Shown here: one piece after another, positions 24,700 through 35,499 of the stretch | Position numbering within the stretch: position 1 is the first letter of the stretch | How the letters are laid out: each line of letters starts with the position of its first letter | Source: Pogona vitticeps | Taxonomy: Eukaryota; Chordata; Lepidosauria; Squamata; Agamidae | Direction: 5' to 3' | NCBI RefSeq assembly: GCF_051106095.1 | Contig: NC_135785.1 | Span: 219,467,045-219,531,044, forward strand | DNA: 64,000 nucleotides | The notes under the pieces: model-generated | What the model saw: the letters and a program-made list of their open reading frames with translations, nothing else | Told to the model about the DNA's origin: nothing | The model's database searches: none | Made by a program: the position numbers and the translations under genes

Positions 24700-25671
24700 T
24701 CAAGGCATACAAAATCTTTCACTATTTAAGTTCAATCATGATTAAAATAATGTAGTTCTTCTGTAGTCTTGATTTTTATCTTCTTAATGTTCTACAGCAG
24801 TTCTGCTTTGGCACTTTCTTCTGGTGGATGCTATAAGTCAGAATATTATGCTGGCCCAGCTGTCATTAAACCCAAGTCTGAAACTGGTTGATTTTGTGCA
24901 TCAGCTCAGAAGGGAAAGCCATGGCAGACTTGGGCAGACACTGATCAAATGTACTCACGAGTAATTCCCACCAAATTCCTTCATATTCAATTTTCTTTGG
25001 ATAGCATCCAAAAATAGAAAATGGTGAGAAAAGGTAAGTAGGTCAAATGAGGAAATGTATGCATAGTTGTTTATACAGATGGAAGACACTAAACTACCAT
25101 CTCTAACCAACAATGCCAAGGGCTTGAGCAAATCATTGTTTCTCAGTCTTAATTTCTCATCTTTAAAAGGGGAATTATCATGATCTACAGGCTGCATTGT
25201 ATGGGCTGTTGTGAGGGTAAACTAAATAAATATTGTGAAGTGCTTTCCATATTAAAAGTGCTATATCCATAAATCAAATTAAAGAGAAAGCTGTTTACTT
25301 ATATTTGTTTCCCAAGCTACTGGCACTGCTATTGCTTACTTACCAAGTCCTTATTTGCTCTCAGATTACTTATCTTTTTAGATCAATGTGCCTGGTGCTC
25401 AGAAAGCTAACCATTTATTTATAAGTTATATGACTTCGGATTAAAGCTGGAGTAAGCATGGATTCAGACAAGAGACAAGGGACGGAAGAGGAAGATGCCC
25501 TATCATCCTTCCAGAAAATGTAGATGTGGTGGAAATACCCTAAGACAACTAGTCCTGCCCACTACTGCTCTACTACCCAAAGTTGTGGAAAAAAATAGTA
25601 AAGCTGCTCAACAGCCCTTGTCCAGGACCAGAAAATCAGTTAGCCTTGTTTGTTTACTTTTGCTGAACAGA
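24700..25671. other. no gene; one ancient SINE-like segment
   Basis: AT-rich. About 25135-25270 (+) resembles a MIR/CORE-SINE 3' part: 'ttctcatctttaaaagggg', 'gctgttgtgagggtaaacta' and 'aagtgctatatcc'. The open frame starting at 25495 runs into the BovB copy and is not supported as a gene. Confidence 0.4.
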
Positions 25672-25681
25672 AGACAACTAC

Positions 25682-26820
25682 TAACATGTGCTGGATTATG
25701 GAGAAAGCCAGAGAGTTCCAGAAAAACATCTACTTCTGCTTCATTGACTAGGCGAAAGTCTTTGACTGTGTGGACCACAGCAAACTATGGCAACTCCTTA
25801 AAGAAATGGGAGTGCCTGACCACCTTATCTATCTCCTGAGAAATCTATATGTGGGACAGGAGCAACAGTTAGAACTGGACATGAAACAACTGATTGGTTC
25901 AAAATTGGGCAAGGAGTACGACAAGGCTGTATATTGTCTCCCTGCTTATTTAACTTATATGCAGAATACATCATGCTAAAGGCAGGACTGCATGAATCCC
26001 AAACTGGAATTAAGATTGCTGGAAGAAATATCAACAACCTCCGATATGCGGATGATACCACTCTGGTGGCAGAAAGTGAAGAGGAATTAAAGAAACTTGT
26101 AATGAGGGTGAAAGAGGCGAGTGCAAAAAACGGTCTGAAACTCAACATAAAAAAACCCCCTAAGATCATGGCCAGTGGTCCCAGAACCTCCTGGCAAATA
26201 GAAGGAGAAGATATGGAGGCAGTGACAGATTTTACTTTCTTGGGCTCCATGATCACTGCAGATGGTGACAGCAAATTTAAAAGACACTTGCTTCTTGGGA
26301 GGAAAGCGATGACAAACCTAGACAGCATCTTAAAAAGCAGAGACATCACCTTGCCGACAAAGGTCCACATAGTCAAAGCTATGGTTTTTCCAGTAGCGAT
26401 GTATGGAAGTGAGAGCTGGATCATAAAGAAGGCTGACCACCAAAGAATTGATGCTTCTGAATCGTGGTGCTAGAGGTGACTCTTGAAAGTCCCCTGGACT
26501 GCAGATAGAACAAACCTATCCATTTTGAAGGAAATCAATCCTGAGTGCTCACTGGAAGGACAGATCCTGAAGCTGGGACTCCAGTACTTTGGCCATCTTA
26601 TGAGAAGAGAAGACTCCCTGGAAAAGACCCAGATGTTGGGAACATTTGAGGGCAAGAGGAGAAGGAGATGACAGAGAATGAGATGGTTGGACAGTTTCAT
26701 CGAAACTGCCAACATGAATTTGACCAAACTCCAGAAGGCAGTGGAAGACAGGAGGGCCCAGTGTGTTCTGGTTCACGGGATCACAAAGAGTTGGACACAA
26801 CTTAATGACTAAAGAACAAC
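25682..26820 (+). mobile_element. BovB (RTE) LINE, 5'-truncated, with target duplication
   Basis: A 179-codon open stretch (25934-26473) carries MSPCLFNLYAEYIM, 'INNLRYADDTTLVAESEEEL' (the YADD catalytic motif), KNGLKLNIKK, 'DFTFLGSMITADGD' and PTKVHIVKAMVFPVAMYGSE. Other frames supply the rest to the 3' end. A perfect 10-bp duplication AGACAACTAC flanks it (25672-25681 and 26821-26830), so both ends are defined and the truncation happened at insertion. Interrupted by frameshifts and stops, so not active. Confidence 0.92.
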
Positions 26821-26830
26821 AGACAACTAC

Positions 26831-27173
26831 CCTATTTTTGAAGTACTGAATGCATTCACAATGGTCAAATTCAAGCCAGTGTAATGTACTGTACATTCTG
26901 GGAACTGTCTCATAAACTAAGAGGTGGCTAAGGGAAGAGGTTGCATCACGCACTTTGAAAGGCACACTCCAGGACTTTCTGTGATATTGCAGCAGTTTGT
27001 GACTTACTCATCACTCTTTCCCAGAACCCTCTGCTACACCACAGGGGAAAAAAAGAAGTTGAACTTGGATTGTGTGTTGCTTGAACTTGGGAGATCACCT
27101 TGTTTGGTCATCTTGTGTGGATAATGTTAGATGGGGAATAATTAGTACAGTATTCCTAGGGAAAATACTAATT
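26831..27173. other. no gene seen
   Basis: Short non-repeat stretch without exon signals. Confidence 0.35.
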
Positions 27174-27212
27174 CTTAGTACATCTGAACTATTCTAATTC
27201 AGATGTACTAAG
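27174..27212. repeat. perfect 15-bp inverted repeat (hairpin)
   Basis: CTTAGTACATCTGAA (27174-27188) and TTCAGATGTACTAAG (27198-27212) are exact reverse complements around a 9-base spacer. There is no T run after it, and a bacterial-type terminator would make no sense here. It may be the core of a small palindromic repeat. Confidence 0.9.
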
Positions 27213-27262
27213 TAGTAATGACCAACATGAACTTAATCTCTCTCTTGGTTTAGCGAGGTGGA

Positions 27263-27266
<4 letters not shown>

Positions 27267-27315
<49 letters not shown>
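27267..27315. repeat. (GA)n microsatellite
   Basis: About 24 perfect GA units. Confidence 0.97.
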
Positions 27316-27317
<2 letters not shown>

Positions 27318-28485
27318 TGGATACATGGCCGCACAAGATCTATATTTGAAACATGAGCCACTGTTTTTGACAAAAATGGTTGTTGCATTGTTTCCTAGTT
27401 CCCAGGACCAGCAACCAGAACAACATTTGGCAATGTTTTTTTTTTCTGGCTCTAGCAAGATACAGTGGAAAGAGCTTTTGCTCCCATAGCAACTGTCCAC
27501 ACCACCCCTTAAAATGCCCACTTTTGAGAACCAATAGTAAAATCTGCATTTTGCTAGCTGTAAAATTTGTGGGGTTTTACTACTGAATTCTAATGTCTCT
27601 CTTCCTTATAAATGTAAGTATATTTACCAAGACAGGAAGACACATACAATAATACAGTTCATTATTTTATGTCCAGGTATTTACCAAGCAATGTAATAAA
27701 ATGGTGCAGTTTCTAGTTAGGTCCAGCAGGTGGACTTGGTCTGAATACACAATAGATCTATGCATAATCATTATGCTAAGGCTGAGTTGGTTTTCTTTCC
27801 TTCCTTTCCTTCCCCCCCCCTCCTCCACCTCTCCTAGCAACACAAATCTGCAAGAGGAATAGAGCTATGTCAAAACCAGGAGAGGAGTGGTCATAGAAGA
27901 TGCTCCCTTTCCTTTCTGGTTATTCTGATTTTTTTTTTTTTTGAGAAAAACCAAGAAGCCAGTTAGCATCTGCCCCCGTGGTTCATACAAAAAGCTAACC
28001 TGTGAATTTTCACTGGTCTCTGTTTTATGCAGGTTGTCCATTGAATTCCTAGAAAGAAATGAAATTTATCATTAGCAATAGGCCAAGTTCTTTAGCTGTT
28101 TTACATATCATATTTATGGCTGTCAGATTGTCGTCCCTGCATTATTGGGAACCAGAGAGCTAAGGAAGCTAATCATCCAGATACCTAAGGCTTTCTCTTC
28201 ATTTTTTCTTTATTTTGTTTTGCTTTCTTTGTTTTGCTTTCCATGTTTTCAGCAACAAAAGGGTTTTTAATACAGTCAAACATCATATCTGAATAATAAA
28301 AAATGCTAGTAGAAACAATGTATTATACAGAGCAACCAGTACTGAGTGAGAAACTATCCAGGTCCTGTTCAGAATGGTTAGCTTTTTGTAAAATACAAAA
28401 AGTGTTTTCTGCTACTATAATAAGAATTTCAAAAGTCATTCAAGAAATCTTTTATAATAATTGTGTGCCAACAAATCAATTCTGG
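27316..28485. other. no gene seen
   Basis: AT-rich with short T, C and TTCC runs (27795-27825, 27930-27942). No named repeat. Confidence 0.35.
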
Positions 28486-28488
28486 TTA

Positions 28489-28719
28489 TTAGAGATGGGC
28501 ATGAGCCACCAGTTCAGTGGTTTGTGCTGGTTCGTTTATCGGCCAAACATGTATTTGGTACTTCAAAGCTCTGCCTCCTCTGGCAGGCACCCACTCAGAG
28601 GCAGTGTCCAGAGGAGGCACAGCAGGGAAGTCAGACTGCTGCCTCTGAGTACCCACCGGAGGAGGCAGGGCTTTGAAGTGCCAAACTTCAAAGTGGATAA
28701 ATGAATACATGAATCTCTA
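28489..28719. mobile_element. palindromic MITE-like element
   Basis: CTTCAAAGCTCTGCCTCCTC (from 28560), continuing to 28602, is nearly the reverse complement of 28638-28679, which ends GGAGGAGGCAGGGCTTTGAAG-like. The arms are about 42 bp with a 35-bp loop. The edges TAGAGATGGGCATGAGCC and 'tgaatctcta' look like short degraded terminal repeats of a non-autonomous hAT-like element. No target duplication is obvious. Confidence 0.6.
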
Positions 28720-28729
28720 TCAGTGAGTC

Positions 28730-28915
28730 TTATCAAGGTTTTCCAGGTAGCAAGTACTCAGAAGTGGTTTATCATTCTCTTCTTCTGAGAGTATTCTGGG
28801 ACTGTGCAGTTTGCCAAAGGTTACACAGGCTGGTACTTCTCCTGAGAGACACAGTGGGGAGGTCCCAACTTCTAACTCTGCAGACAGATACCTAACTCAC
28901 TGAATTATCTAGTCA
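28730..28915 (-). mobile_element. SINE, same family as 61.8 kb
   Basis: The core 'ttccaggtagcaagtactcagaagtggtttatcattctc', followed by TTCTTCTGAGAGTATTCTGG and 'gactgtgcagtttgcc', aligns closely with 61881-61950. The tRNA-like end near 28880-28915 is degraded. Confidence 0.6.
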
Positions 28916-29223
28916 ACTAAAGAAATATTTATTTCTTCCTGATTTCCCCCCAAAATTAGAAAAAGCTTGGAAACAATGCAATGGGTTCTAAAGATGCTCC
29001 TTTTTAAATACAGAAAATCATTTAGACTTCAAAGTGTGGCTGTCACTGTAGTAGTTTCCTGTCCTCATGAGCTGCACCTTTTTCTGAAGCTTCACTCTGT
29101 AGCTGCTTACCTTTACCTCAACTGTTGTTGGTTTGTGTGCACAAACTTTCTTGAAGCCTTTCCTGGGTCTAACCTTCTCCTTGCATAAGTCTATCGTCCT
29201 GTAAAAAGCACTTCTAGGCTTCC

Positions 29224-29405
29224 TTTATATCCATTGAGATGTAGTGGATAGAGTTACAAACTACGCCCCTGGAAAATTGGATTTGAATCCATAGAAACTC
29301 CTAGGGGGTGGGGTGGAACCAGTAAAACCACTACTTAAATATTTAACTTCCCTTGATAGCCCTATTAGAGTTCCTATGTCAGTTGGGATTTAACAGCACA
29401 TAGCT
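29224..29405 (+). mobile_element. tRNA-derived SINE
   Basis: It starts GATGTAGTGGATAGAGTTAC (tRNA-like head with A box) and has the B-box-like GGATTTGAATCC near 29279. A body and tail of the group described at 1.8 kb follow ('aaccactacttaaatattt'). It is diverged. Confidence 0.62.
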
Positions 29406-29409
29406 TAGA

Positions 29410-31365
29410 CATAACACGGACTTTCTATGTACAGTATTTATAAATTTTCTAGGACTTTTAGGAGAAATAAATCATTGAATTTGGCTCAGGAACTATGGCC
29501 CACATCAACTAGACTTCAACCCAGTTCCTCACTTGTGCTATGATGATAAATGTTTGCATTATAACTCAAAGAGATATGAAAGCTTGAGGAAGGCAACCAA
29601 TAAGAAGCTTGTTACTACTAACTGAAAAGCTCTGGTACTTCTGTCTCATGATCTCTAGCTCAACTACAATACTAGTTCTCATGAATCAGGCATCTAATCC
29701 AACCTCATGATAACAGAATATCCACAGCTACAGCATTGCTGGCAGATGGCCATGCATCCTTCAGCCTTTAATGAAGGCTGAAGATACACCACACACAACC
29801 AGACTTCTTGCTACCTGAGCTGAAGGATAATATGATGTCTTCCCTCCCACTCAGCCTTATATGCAGAAGACAAGCAGAAAGGCATCTGAATTTTGCTTTA
29901 GAATTGCCAATAGGACAGTGTCCTTCACTGCATCTCATGGCAACTAGGAAGCTAGGGAGATTCCCAGCAAGCTAGAGGATCAGCACTGAGCAACCTTAAA
30001 TATAAGTCATGTATTTGTCATCCAATACCTGAGGACGTGGACTTTGATCCACAGAAGATCACATGAACATAAATGTTTAACCTTTAAATTGCTAGAATAG
30101 TTTATGGTTTTGTTTTGTTTTTTCTTTTATCTTGCCAATGTGTGAGGTTCTTAGAAGGGAAGCACTGCACAAAGCAGAAGCCTTCTCCATGTGACTCACA
30201 AAGGTCCTAAGTGAGTGGGTGCACGCTTAGAAGTACTGTAGCTGTTGGAAGAACTGAAGTTATCAGTTCAAGATATTCAAGATATTGCAGGAAATGGGAC
30301 ACAGGATTATGCACCCAAATGCTTTTCACGGTTTGAATAAGGCTCATGGTATGAAAATATTTGACCGTTAATTATCGGTATTTCACCAATTAATTAACTG
30401 AATCTTCTTTGATTGCTGAAACACACAAACATAGCTGGAGGTAATCATGAAGATGATCTAATCTAATCCCTCATGTTCTCAGATCTGTAATTTCCTCTCT
30501 TTGCCTGTTTCATTGTATACCAGATACTGTGACACTGCTCTGCTCAGCTCTTGCTTGCCTGAAATGATGGATGGGGCTCACCCACTGTTAATAGTCTGGT
30601 TCCTGTTCTAAATGTCAACCTTTCACAAACAAAAGATGACTGTTAACCAAATGCCAATACATATCAGTTCAGCATTACTCAAAGAAGTTGTGAGTTGGGT
30701 TTAAGCCAGGCAGGCAGATCACATGCTGAGACTAAGCACCTTCTTTTTCCAGAAAATGCTGGATTAACCAACAGGAACCAAGGTAGAGAAATAGGAGAGG
30801 TAGAGACAGGCAGGCAAGAGGTCTGATACACATTAGGCAAATAAGACAAGAGAAAGTGTGACTACGTACAAGTGACTGGCCATGAGAGGGGTGTAAGGAA
30901 ACCATTCTTTATTGCTACAATGACAAATTGTTCAAAAGTGGAGGTCACCTTAGAAAGAAGGGTTTCTATCATGTCTAGTGTGTCTCCATTGGTTTGCAAG
31001 GTCACATGATCACCTTGTGCGAATGTCAGCTGACACCACTCAGGACAGTGTTACAATCTGGAGGGTGCCTTTGCCCTCTGCTGGTCAGCAGATGCCCATC
31101 CATGGAAGAGAATACAAAATGCCCTACCCATCGGATCAGTGCACCAGAATGCTGGCAAAGTAAAGACCACCATGAGCTGAGCACAATCAGAAATCCATAT
31201 GCTCCCACACCCCAAAGGCTAGTCAGTGGCAGGGAAAGACTGCTAAGTGGGATGAATAAAAACATCTTCACAACATAGGGAAACCAAACAATCCAGGGAC
31301 ACAATAGCAGATTATGGGGCAAACTAAACAGGGCATAAGGCCATTGCCTCACTGCTCATACCAAT
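29410..31365. other. no gene seen
   Basis: AT-rich DNA. A segment near 29690-29715 ('atctaatccaacctcatg') recalls a widespread amniote repeat. The frames near 30978-31352 do not resemble known proteins. Confidence 0.35.
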
Positions 31366-31367
31366 GG

Positions 31368-31545
31368 CCGAGTGTTGGATTAGAAATCCTAAAATCTGGT
31401 TGCAAAACCCCATTTGGCCATAACTATACTAGGTAACCTTGGGCCAATCACATCTGCTCTCTCTGACGTGCCTTGCAGGATTGTTGTGAGGATAATATGG
31501 GAAGGAAGGGAGCCACATATGTCATATTGAGATTATTGGAGGGCT
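31368..31545 (+). mobile_element. tRNA-derived SINE with CORE/MIR-like tail
   Basis: The region 'gtgttggattagaaatcc' is followed by 'aggtaaccttgggccaatca' and 'gcaggattgttgtgaggata'. These match the common reptile SINE whose body contains GTGACCTTGGGCCAGTCAC. The head is degraded. Confidence 0.68.
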
Positions 31546-31888
31546 AGTGGGATACAAATGTAACAAATACATGCTAATATAATACACATGGCAGGAGTAA
31601 TACTTGGGGAGAAGATGGGGAGCATTGCACTAGGCACATCACAGGCTGTATAGGGGAGCACTGGGAATTTTATAGAAAAGAGGAGAAAGCACTTTGCCCA
31701 CCAAGTCCAGTATTGACTCCAGCAACTCAGCCCAAACTTCCTTCTAGGTCTATGCTCTGACTTGCAAATCAAGCAACAACAATTTGGGAAGCCAATGTGT
31801 CCTGTGTAATTGTCACAATTCAGCGGAATAGTTTGTCAGGTAGGGTTGCCTGGACAGTGCCGATTCCCCTCCTGCACTCACCAACTCT

Positions 31889-33599
31889 GCTGTTGTTGTT
31901 TAGTCATGTCCAACTCTTGGTGACCCCATGGACCAGAGCATGCCAGGCCCTCCTTTATTCCACTACCTCTCGGAGTTGGGTCAAATTCATGTTGGTTGCT
32001 TCGATGACACTGTCCAGCCATCTCATCCTCTGCCGTCCCCTTCTCCTCCTGCCTTCACACTTTCCTAACATCAGGGGCGTTTCCAGGGAGTCTTCTCATG
32101 AGATGGCCAAAGTATTGGAGCCTCAGCTTCAGGATCTGTCCTTCCAGTGAGCACTCAGGGTTGATTTCCTTCAAAATGGATAGGTTTGTTCTCCTTGCAG
32201 TCCAGGGGACTCTCAAGAGTCTCCTCCAGCACCACAACCCAAAAGCATCAATTCTTCGGCATTCAGCTTTCTTTGTGGTCTAGCTCTCACTTCTGTACAT
32301 CACTACAGGAAAAACCATAGCTTTGACTATGTGGACCTTTGTTGGCAAGGTGATGTCTCTGCTTTTAAAGATGCTGTCTAGGTTTTTCATCACTTTCCTC
32401 CCAAGAAGCAGGCGTCTTTTAACTTCGTGGCTGCTGTCACCATCTGCAGTGATCATGGTGCCCAAGAAGGTAAAATCTTCCACCTCTTCCCCTTCTATTT
32501 GCCAGGAGATGATGGGACCAGTGACTATGATCTTGGTTTTTTGATGTTGAGCTTCAGACCGTTTTTTGCACTCGCCTCTTTCACCCCCATTAGAAGGTTC
32601 CTTAATTCCTCCTCACTTTCTGCCATCAGAGTGCTATCGTCCGCATATCGGAGGTTGTTGATATTTCTTCCAGCAATCTTAATTCTGGCTTGGGATTCCT
32701 CCAGTTCAGCCTTTCGCATGATGTATTCTGCATATAAATTAAATAAGCAGGGGGACAATATACAGCCTTGTCGTACTCCTTTCCCAGTTTTGAACCAAAC
32801 AGTGTTTCCATATCCAGTTCTAACTGTTGCTTCCTGTCCCACATATAGGTTTCTCAGGAGATGGATAAGGTGATCAGGCACTCCCATTTCTTTAAGGACT
32901 TGCCATGGTTTGTTGTGGTCCACACAGTCAAAGGCTTTTGCATAGTTAATGAAGCAGAAGTAGATGTTTTTCTGGAACTCTATGGCTTTCTCTGTAATCC
33001 AGAGCATGTTAGCAATTTGGTCTCTAGTTCCTCTGCCCCATTGAAAACCAGCTTGTACTTCTAGGATTTCTTGGTCCACATACTGCTGAAGCCTACCTTG
33101 GAGGATTTTTAGCATAACCTTGCTAACATGTGAAATGAGTGCAATTGTATGGTAGTCGGAGCATTCTTTGGCACTGCCCTTCTTTGGGAGTGGGATGTAG
33201 ACTGATTTTTTCCAGTCCTCTGGCCACTGTTGAGTTTTCCAAACTTGCTGGCATATTGAATGTAGTACCTTAACAGCGTCATATTTTAAGATTTTAAATA
33301 GTTCAGCTGGAATGCCATCACCTCCACTGGCCTTGTTGTTAGCCATGCTTTCTAAGGCCCACTTGACTTCACTCTCCAGGATGTCTGGCTCAAGGTCAGC
33401 AACCACACTATCTGGGTTGTCTGGGATATCCAAATCTTTATGGTTTAATTCCTCTGTGTATTCTTGCCACCTCTTCTTGATGTCTTCTGCTTCTGTGACG
33501 TCTCTCCCATTTTTGTCCTTTATCATGTTAATCTTTCACAAAATGTTCCTTTAATATCTCCAATTTTCCTGAACAGATCTCTGGTTCAGGAAAACAGAT
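31889..33599 (-). mobile_element. BovB (RTE) LINE, best-preserved copy
   Basis: Minus-strand frame 33526-32525 is open for 333 codons. It covers the reverse transcriptase fingers and palm: MIKDKNGRDVTEAEDIKKRW, 'NNKASGGDGIPAELFKIL', 'QVWKTQQWPEDWKKSVYIPL', KAFDCVDHNKPW (RT motif A), GKGVRQGCILSPCLFNLYAE and NNLRYADDSTLMAESEEEL (motif C, catalytic Asp pair). The rest continues in other frames (32483-32280, 32237-32055) to the C-terminus. The endonuclease is missing through 5' truncation. A perfect 12-bp target duplication CTCACCAACTCT (31877-31888, 33600-33611) defines the ends, and a GTT-rich tail (ACAACA on the coding strand) sits at 31890-31901. There is one frameshift just upstream of the 333-codon frame and more downstream, so it is probably inactive though fairly young. 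Confidence 0.95.
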
Positions 33600-33611
33600 C
33601 TCACCAACTCT

Positions 33612-34990
33612 AGGCCCCTTTAAACCCCACCTCATGCATAGGAGGAGCACCTCAGCTCTGTGGATTCTGGCACTGCTGTGCAAAGAAACACCTTGTGCAC
33701 ACCCCTTCCTACTGCTGGGAGAAGCAGCAGATGATCCACCCAGTTGGGGTCACAGCAGACTTCCTACCCATCTACTGATGATCACAGAGGGCAGGAATAA
33801 GGGAGGAGACAAGCGAGCTAATCCTTTAGAGACCCTCCATACTGTCTCTCAAACTCATTCCCAGAAGTCACTGCAGAGAATTGCTATCATTTGCATTGCT
33901 CATGTGAACAAAAATGAGCTACCCTTGAAGGGGTGGGTGCAGAGGTCTCCCAACAGGGAGCCCCTGGCCCACCCACACGACCAGGAGCAGGACTCCATTC
34001 CAAGAAAGAAAGTCAGCTTCCTCACAGGTAGCATCAAGGTCATTCCAGCAGCCACTCACACTCACCCTTCATGCCCATGCCTATACAGTATGGACCCCAT
34101 GGGAAACAAAATAGGAGCCTTATTCAGATGAATTCTTCTGGAGAAGATGTTCCATGCACTTTAGCCTGGCATGCAGCGAGTAGCTGGGATAGTTTGGGTG
34201 CCCTCCATTGTTCTCCTTGCCCCATCTTTCTCTTCTTCCTTCCCAATCCCCTTGAACCTCAGTGAATGATCAAAGCAGAATCTGCTACATGATGGCTCTC
34301 CCACATTGAGTAGCAGATCTCTACCAGGACATCTGGGACTCCATGTCCCTGGGGCAGATGATGTCTTACCTGTCTCAGAGTATTAATTCTTGATTGCATT
34401 TCATTGATTGCTCAGGCTGATTGATCTCACACAGCTGTTGTGATGATAAGAGGGAGACCATGAGATGCATTGACTCAATAAAAGAACCCACAGCCTTTCA
34501 TTTCAAGACCTAGGCAAGGTCATTAATGACAGGACAATGTGGAGGTTATTTATTCATAAGTCAGAAGCAGTTGTGCAGTATGTAACAGTGACCATTAAAG
34601 TTGTGGTGGGAGCCCTGTCCTCTTTCTGGAAAGGAGGGAGAGCTGAAGCCACAGGACTTTTGGGATCCAGAACTGACATCACAGAATGGAAACCTGAGGC
34701 AGTCTCCTGAAGCAGCTGAAGGGCCACCCACCCCAAAATGGAGCAGCCCCCAATATTAGAGTGAGTAGACCTCATACAGGGCAGCCCCATGGTGGTTGAA
34801 GCTTCTGGGTCTATCCCAAGTCATGCACGCTTACAGGAACAACGCTGCATGAAGTCCCAACCTACAGCACCTTCCATAACATGTGCCAAGTGTTCTTTCT
34901 TTTTCGGTCTCATGCATGCATGCACGTGTTCTCTGAGTGTCCCTAGGCTTAAGGTGGGGTCCATGGGTCTCTGAAGAGTCAAGCTTGCAG
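33612..34990. other. no gene identified
   Basis: Less AT-rich than average. A 165-codon open frame (33634-34131 +) has no resemblance I can name and no splice or promoter support. No named repeat. Confidence 0.35.
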
Positions 34991-34997
34991 GAAAGGT

Positions 34998-35235
34998 CAG
35001 TCTGGCCGGTCCTTACCCTTGTCATTCTGAACACACTGACCTGGCCTGATTTTAGAAAGTAAGTAGTGTTGAGACCAGCCAACGCTCAGATGGGAGACCA
35101 TCAAGGAATAGTGAGGAGGATCTCACTAGCAAGGCTAGGAAAAAGTTTGTCCTGAAAGAAATTCAGAGAGCCGCCACTAATCCATTAAAAATGTTGTCCT
35201 AGTGGTCTTGTGAAATGTAAGGTAGCTTCTTCCAT
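34998..35235 (+). mobile_element. 5S rRNA-derived SINE (diverged)
   Basis: The 5' part follows 5S rRNA: 'cattctgaacacactgacct' (compare the 5S 'ccaccctgaacgcgcccgat'), 'gattttagaaagtaagtag' (compare 'gatctcggaagctaagcag') and CAGATGGGAGACC (near 35087-35099, part of the 5S internal promoter box C). A tail comparable to 52.16-52.27 kb follows, ending in 'aaggtagcttcttcc'. Confidence 0.75.
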
Positions 35236-35387
35236 CGCTTTGCCCTTCAGCTGTGGAGGCCTCTGTGAGACTTGGGACTAGTTGTGGGTTTGGTATTTGT
35301 AGAGAGAGACATCTCTCTATCCCTCTTTGACCAAAGGAGTGCATGCACATGTAGATACATACTGTATTTGGGCTGGGGCAGATATAC

Positions 35388-35495
35388 CAACATGAATTTG
35401 ACCCAACTCCGGGAGGCAGTGGAAGACAGGAGGGCCTGGTGTGCTCTGGTCCATGGGGTCACGAAGAGTCGGACACGACTAAACGACTAAATAAC
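35388..35495 (+). mobile_element. BovB LINE, extreme 3' end
   Basis: The last ~100 bp of BovB, encoding NMNLTQLREAVEDRRAWCAL then VHGVTKSRTRLND and a stop, with 'gtcggacacgact' near the tail. The reading frame is intact over this stretch, so it is relatively young, but only the C-terminal ~34 codons are present. Confidence 0.9.
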
Positions 35496-35499
35496 AAAG

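Noticed and set aside
32525-33526. A host gene in the 333-codon frame
   Set aside because: It is BovB reverse transcriptase, within an element with a target-site duplication.
33634-34131. 165-codon open frame as a gene
   Set aside because: No known motif, promoter, splice signal or codon pattern supports it. Its composition is like that of the neighbouring DNA.
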